Of a DNA stretch of 64,000 bases, positions 60,921 through 64,000 are shown in pieces. Location of the stretch: NCBI GenBank assembly GCA_963785755.1, contig CAWAXG010000058.1:62001-126000 (forward strand), in the 5' to 3' direction. Every line of letters begins with the position of its first letter. Position 1 is the stretch's first letter. The notes below the pieces were generated by a model. The model worked only from the letters and a program-made list of their open reading frames with translations, ran no database searches and had not been told where the DNA came from. This DNA comes from JACCXG01 sp963785755 (GTDB taxonomy: Bacteria > Acidobacteriota > Vicinamibacteria > Vicinamibacterales > 2-12-FULL-66-21). The position numbers were made by a program, and so were the translations under genes.

Positions 60921-63382
60921 CACTCGGCGCGGAGCGCTTCGACCGGATTGACGCTGCTTGCGCGACGCGCCGGCCACCAGCTGGCGGCGAGGCCGGTCAG
61001 GCACAACAGCACGACAGCTCCGGTGTAGCTCAGAACGTCGGCAGCGCCGACGCCGAACAGCAGTGCCCTCATCGCGTTGGCCGCCAGCGCCGCGCTCACC
61101 AGGCCGAGGCCGAGTCCTGCCATCACGAGCGCCAGGCCTTCCCGCAGCACCCTCGAGCGGACCCTGGCCGGCGTCGCGCCGAGCGCCATCCGCACACCGA
61201 ATTCGCGCCGGCGCGAGGTCACGGAGTAGCTCACGAGACCGGCAAGGCCGACGCCCGCCAGTGCCAGCGCCATGAGCGCGAACGACGAGACCAGCGAGGC
61301 GGTGAAGCGGCGCGTGGCCATGGCGCGGGCGACATAGGTCTCGAGCGGCCGGATGTCGTAGGCGGGGAGGAGGGGATCGAAGTCTGCCAGAACCCGCCGC
61401 ACGTCCGGAGACAACCGGCCCGGATCGTTCGCCGTGCGCAGCATGTACGTCATCGACGATGGAAGGACCTGCCGGAACGGCACGTAGACCTGCTCCTGGC
61501 CCTCGACGTCGAGCTGCCGATGCCGCACGTGCCGCACCACACCGACGACGGTGGTCCAGATGGCCGCGACCTGTCGATCGAGGTACAGCGGCACGCGCAG
61601 ACGCTGTCCGATCGCGGAGCGATTCGGCCAGGCGCGCGCCGCGAGCTGATCGTCCACGATGACGACGGGCGCCCCGCCATACGTGTCCTGCTCGGAGAAC
61701 CACCGTCCCTGCAGCAGCGTCACGCCGAGGGATTGCAGCGTGTCCGGACCAACCACGCGCATGTCAGCGGCCCGCGCGACGCCGGTACGCACCGCGGCCT
61801 CGTTCATGAAGTACTTCCCGGAGTAGTTCGCGCTGTCGTCGAACGGCACTTGATTGATGACGTTGACGCCGGTCACGCCGGGCACGGCGCTCAGCCGGGC
61901 TTCCAGCTCGCGACTGAACGCGTTGACTTCCACGCTGCTTGCATAGCGTCCGGCCGGCCAACTGACCCGGAACGTCAGCGCGCGAGCAGTCAGATCGAAC
62001 CCCGCGTCCACCCGGTTCAACGATTCGACCGTCCGAACCAGCAGGCCGGCGCACACGATGAGCACGGTACTCAGCGCGATCTGCGTCACGACGAGCCCCG
62101 AGCGCGTACGCCATCGGAGCCGGCCGGCGATTCTGGACGTGTTCTGCAGCGCGCCGGCGACGTCGCCGCGGCGGAATTCGATCAGCGGGGCCAGCGTGAA
62201 AATCAATCCCCACACCGCCGCAAGTCCGGCGATGGCGAGCACGACCGGCATCTCGACCTGCACCTGTGCCAGTCGATCGAGTCCGGGAGGACGAAGCGCG
62301 ACCACGACGCGAAGCGCCACGAAGCCGGCCGCCAGTCCGGCCAGCGTGCCCGCCGCCGATATCAGCAGCCCCTCGATCAGACACTGCCGGGTCAGGCGGC
62401 GTGGATCGGCGCCGAGGGCGACGAGAGTGGCGATCTCGCGACGCCGGGCCGCGGCTCTCGCCACGAGCAGCCCCGCGACATTCACGCAGGACGCGACCAG
62501 CACGACGACGACCGCGCCGACGAGCGCCACCAGGGCCGGCCGCACCTCGCGGGTGGTTTCCGCGAGCATGGGAGCGATGAAAAACCGGTGGTCGCTGTCG
62601 CCGTAGAACGAGAAGCGGTGGGCGAGGTCGGCGCGAATCGAGTCGATCTCATGGCCCGCCTGTTCCAGCGTGACTCCGTCCTCGAGCCGGGCGATGACAC
62701 GATAGGGACGGATCAGCCGGTGTTCCTGCGCCAGATCGACGCCCGCGGGCTGAAAGATCTGCACCTCTCCCTGGAGGCCGGTGACCAGGAAGTCCAGGCG
62801 GAATCCCGGCGGTAACACGCCGACGAGATCCACCGGCACGCCGTCGAGCACGACGCGCGCGCCGAGCGCGGCGGGATCCCCGCCGAATCGACGCTGAAAG
62901 AGCGGCCAGGTCACGATGACGGGTGGCGCCTCGGATGGCCGCCCATCGGCGTCGGTGAAGGATTGGCCCCGCACGACGTGAACGCCCAGCACGTCGAAGA
63001 AATTCCAGCTCACGCGTCCAATCCGGACCTGTTCCGGATCGCCGTCACCGGTCAGCGCGGCGGATGTGGCGCGAATGGCGCCGACTGCTTCCAGCGTCGT
63101 CGCCGTCTGTGCGAACTCCGTGACCTCCGGTCCCGCCAGTTGTGCGCGGGGCAGGCCGGCCGCGCCCATGTGGGCCCAGAGAAACACCAGGCGGTCGGCG
63201 GCGCGGTAGGGCGGCGGCTGAATGAGAAGCGAGTGGACGACCGAATACACGGCGGCGTTCGCTCCGACGCCGACCGCCAGCGTCAGAAGGATCGCGGCGA
63301 GCAGGCCGGGAGCGCGGCGCAGGCTCCGGAGCGCGTACGCGGCATCGCTCACGATGCCATTCAGTGCCGATTCAGGGCGCAT
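60920..63382 (-). CDS. ADOP-type permease, intact
   Basis: The start at 63382 (MRPESALNGIVSDAAYALRS) gives 820 residues. The protein has TLAVGVGANAAVYSVVHSLL in helix 1, periplasmic domain 1, an FtsX block with ASCVNVAGLLVARAAARRRE, periplasmic domain 2 containing VIVDDQLAARAWPNRSAIGQ, and a last FtsX block YSVTSRRREFGVRMALGAT with C-terminus ARRASSVNPVEALRAE. It converges on the frameshifted ADOP at 58158. Confidence 0.92.
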   Translation of the reverse strand: MRPESALNGIVSDAAYALRSLRRAPGLLAAILLTLAVGVGANAAVYSVVHSLLIQPPPYRAADRLVFLWAHMGAAGLPRAQLAGPEVTEFAQTATTLEAVGAIRATSAALTGDGDPEQVRIGRVSWNFFDVLGVHVVRGQSFTDADGRPSEAPPVIVTWPLFQRRFGGDPAALGARVVLDGVPVDLVGVLPPGFRLDFLVTGLQGEVQIFQPAGVDLAQEHRLIRPYRVIARLEDGVTLEQAGHEIDSIRADLAHRFSFYGDSDHRFFIAPMLAETTREVRPALVALVGAVVVVLVASCVNVAGLLVARAAARRREIATLVALGADPRRLTRQCLIEGLLISAAGTLAGLAAGFVALRVVVALRPPGLDRLAQVQVEMPVVLAIAGLAAVWGLIFTLAPLIEFRRGDVAGALQNTSRIAGRLRWRTRSGLVVTQIALSTVLIVCAGLLVRTVESLNRVDAGFDLTARALTFRVSWPAGRYASSVEVNAFSRELEARLSAVPGVTGVNVINQVPFDDSANYSGKYFMNEAAVRTGVARAADMRVVGPDTLQSLGVTLLQGRWFSEQDTYGGAPVVIVDDQLAARAWPNRSAIGQRLRVPLYLDRQVAAIWTTVVGVVRHVRHRQLDVEGQEQVYVPFRQVLPSSMTYMLRTANDPGRLSPDVRRVLADFDPLLPAYDIRPLETYVARAMATRRFTASLVSSFALMALALAGVGLAGLVSYSVTSRRREFGVRMALGATPARVRSRVLREGLALVMAGLGLGLVSAALAANAMRALLFGVGAADVLSYTGAVVLLCLTGLAASWWPARRASSVNPVEALRAE

Positions 63383-63433
63383 GCTGAACCTCGCCGTACG
63401 CACGCCCGGACATCGCCCTGATCACTGACGATG

Positions 63434-63542
63434 GCGCTACCGCGCTGCACGAAGGCACGACGGCACGACGGCACGACGCCAGATGTTTCACGGATTCTTC
63501 GTGCCTTCGTGACGTCGTGGCCGTCGTGTGGCGCGAAGCGCA
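63434..63542. repeat. CACGACGGCACGAAG-type repeat, forward copy
   Basis: The left end GCGCTACCGCGCTGCACGAA, words GCACGACGGCACGACGGCAC, core AGATGTTTCACGGATTCTTC, complementary words, and right end GTGTGGCGCGAAGCGC. Ends and core match the copy at 50117. It lies between divergent genes, about 130 bp before the acyltransferase start. Confidence 0.85.
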
Positions 63543-63675
63543 ATTCGTGTCGGAGCGTTGGTGGTTGGAAGTTGACATATTCACTAGACCCACTTGACGC
63601 CACACGATACCCGCGTCTAAGCTTCGCAGTCTATATCGGACTTCGATATCGGGCAACGAACACGAGCCTGCGCCG

Positions 63676-64000
63676 ATGGCACCTGCACCTGAAACCGTCA
63701 GAACGCGGATTACATCGATCGACGTCCTGCGTGGCGCGGTGATGGTGCTGATGGCGATCGATCACGTCCGCGTGTATTCGGGCGTGCCCGCCGGCGGCCC
63801 TTCGCCAGGCGTGTTCTTCACCCGCTGGGTCACGCACTTCTGCGCGCCCGCTTTCGTCTTCCTGGCCGGAACGAGCGCCTTTCTGCACGGGCGCCAGCTC
63901 GGCGACACGACCCGGCTCGCGCGCTATCTCGTGACCCGCGGCGCGCTGCTCATCGCCCTCGAGCTGACCGTCATCCGCGCGTCCTGGACCTTCGGCGTCG
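63676..64000 (+). CDS. DUF1624/heparan-alpha-glucosaminide N-acetyltransferase-like membrane protein (partial, runs off the window)
   Basis: The first 108 residues start MAPAPETVRTRITSIDVLRG and continue with AVMVLMAIDHVRVYSG, then FFTRWVTHFCAPAFVFLAGT and LARYLVTRGALLIALELTVI. The DVLRG-x-MVLM-DH pattern and the helices match bacterial DUF1624/DUF5009-type proteins. These are multi-pass membrane proteins related to heparan-alpha-glucosaminide N-acetyltransferase, which transfer acetyl or acyl groups across the membrane. The conserved histidine of IDH is present. The rest lies outside the window. Confidence 0.85.
   Translation, partial: MAPAPETVRTRITSIDVLRGAVMVLMAIDHVRVYSGVPAGGPSPGVFFTRWVTHFCAPAFVFLAGTSAFLHGRQLGDTTRLARYLVTRGALLIALELTVIRASWTFGV

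Noticed and set aside
60770..62815. A long plus-strand open frame opposite an ADOP gene
   Set aside because: It is the antisense of a clear ADOP coding sequence; it is rich in Arg, Gln and His and has no domain. Similar antisense frames at 7133-7627, 30180-32003 and 42120-43865 were rejected for the same reason.

Overview
The window looks like a chromosomal segment of an Acidobacteriota bacterium, most likely of the Vicinamibacteria type. This is an inference from three things seen here: high G+C, many large FtsX/MacB-like permeases of the ADOP kind (acidobacterial duplicated orphan permease), some paired with PadR regulators, and secreted quinoprotein, Gfo/Idh/MocA and DUF1080 proteins. No rRNA, tRNA, CRISPR array, phage gene or transposase was recognised.

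Layout. 0-6.5 kb: end of a TrmO-like tRNA methyltransferase gene, a secreted coiled-coil protein, a frameshifted ADOP gene, and a PadR-ADOP pair. 6.6-9.4 kb: a BlaI-like repressor and M56 (BlaR1-like) peptidase operon with two palindromic operators; the peptidase ends in about eight 29-residue repeats. 9.6-16.5 kb: methyltransferase (frameshifted), PQQ dehydrogenase, metallophosphoesterase, DinB protein, and a subclass B3-like metallo-beta-lactamase followed by a degenerate GAF/ATPase protein. 16.9-22 kb: GT-C membrane glycosyltransferase and a Ser/Thr kinase-TPR protein broken by indels. 22-29.4 kb: probable glycan or sugar catabolism (DUF1080, Tat-exported hydrolase, PQQ-like propeller, MBL-fold hydrolase, Gfo/Idh/MocA oxidoreductase). 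29.6-33 kb: GGDEF-EAL protein and a DUF1684 lipoprotein. 33.1-39.3 kb: a visibly decayed block with two ADOP remnants, a broken esterase and a broken kinase-propeller gene around an intact sigma factor. 39.3-44.2 kb: two convergent ADOP genes. 44.4-52.2 kb: a heterodimeric ABC exporter, a nucleotidyltransferase, a DUF3667 membrane protein and an MsbA-like exporter. 52.4-63.4 kb: four ADOP genes and a second PadR. The window ends in a DUF1624-like membrane acyltransferase.

The most unusual content is between genes. Nearly every larger gap holds a structured repeat built as an arm of short repeated words, a core, and a complementary arm. At least five word families are present, and in several the core is also conserved between copies. 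Two 241-242 bp elements (16575-16816 and 25132-25372) are homologous in opposite orientation. Each has a 33-34 bp hairpin whose sequence differs between copies but stays paired, with the same A-C mismatch retained. These look like a nonautonomous mobile element or a structured RNA family and are the best candidates for something undescribed.

Several genes carry frameshifts. Whether these are real decay or assembly errors cannot be decided from the sequence alone.
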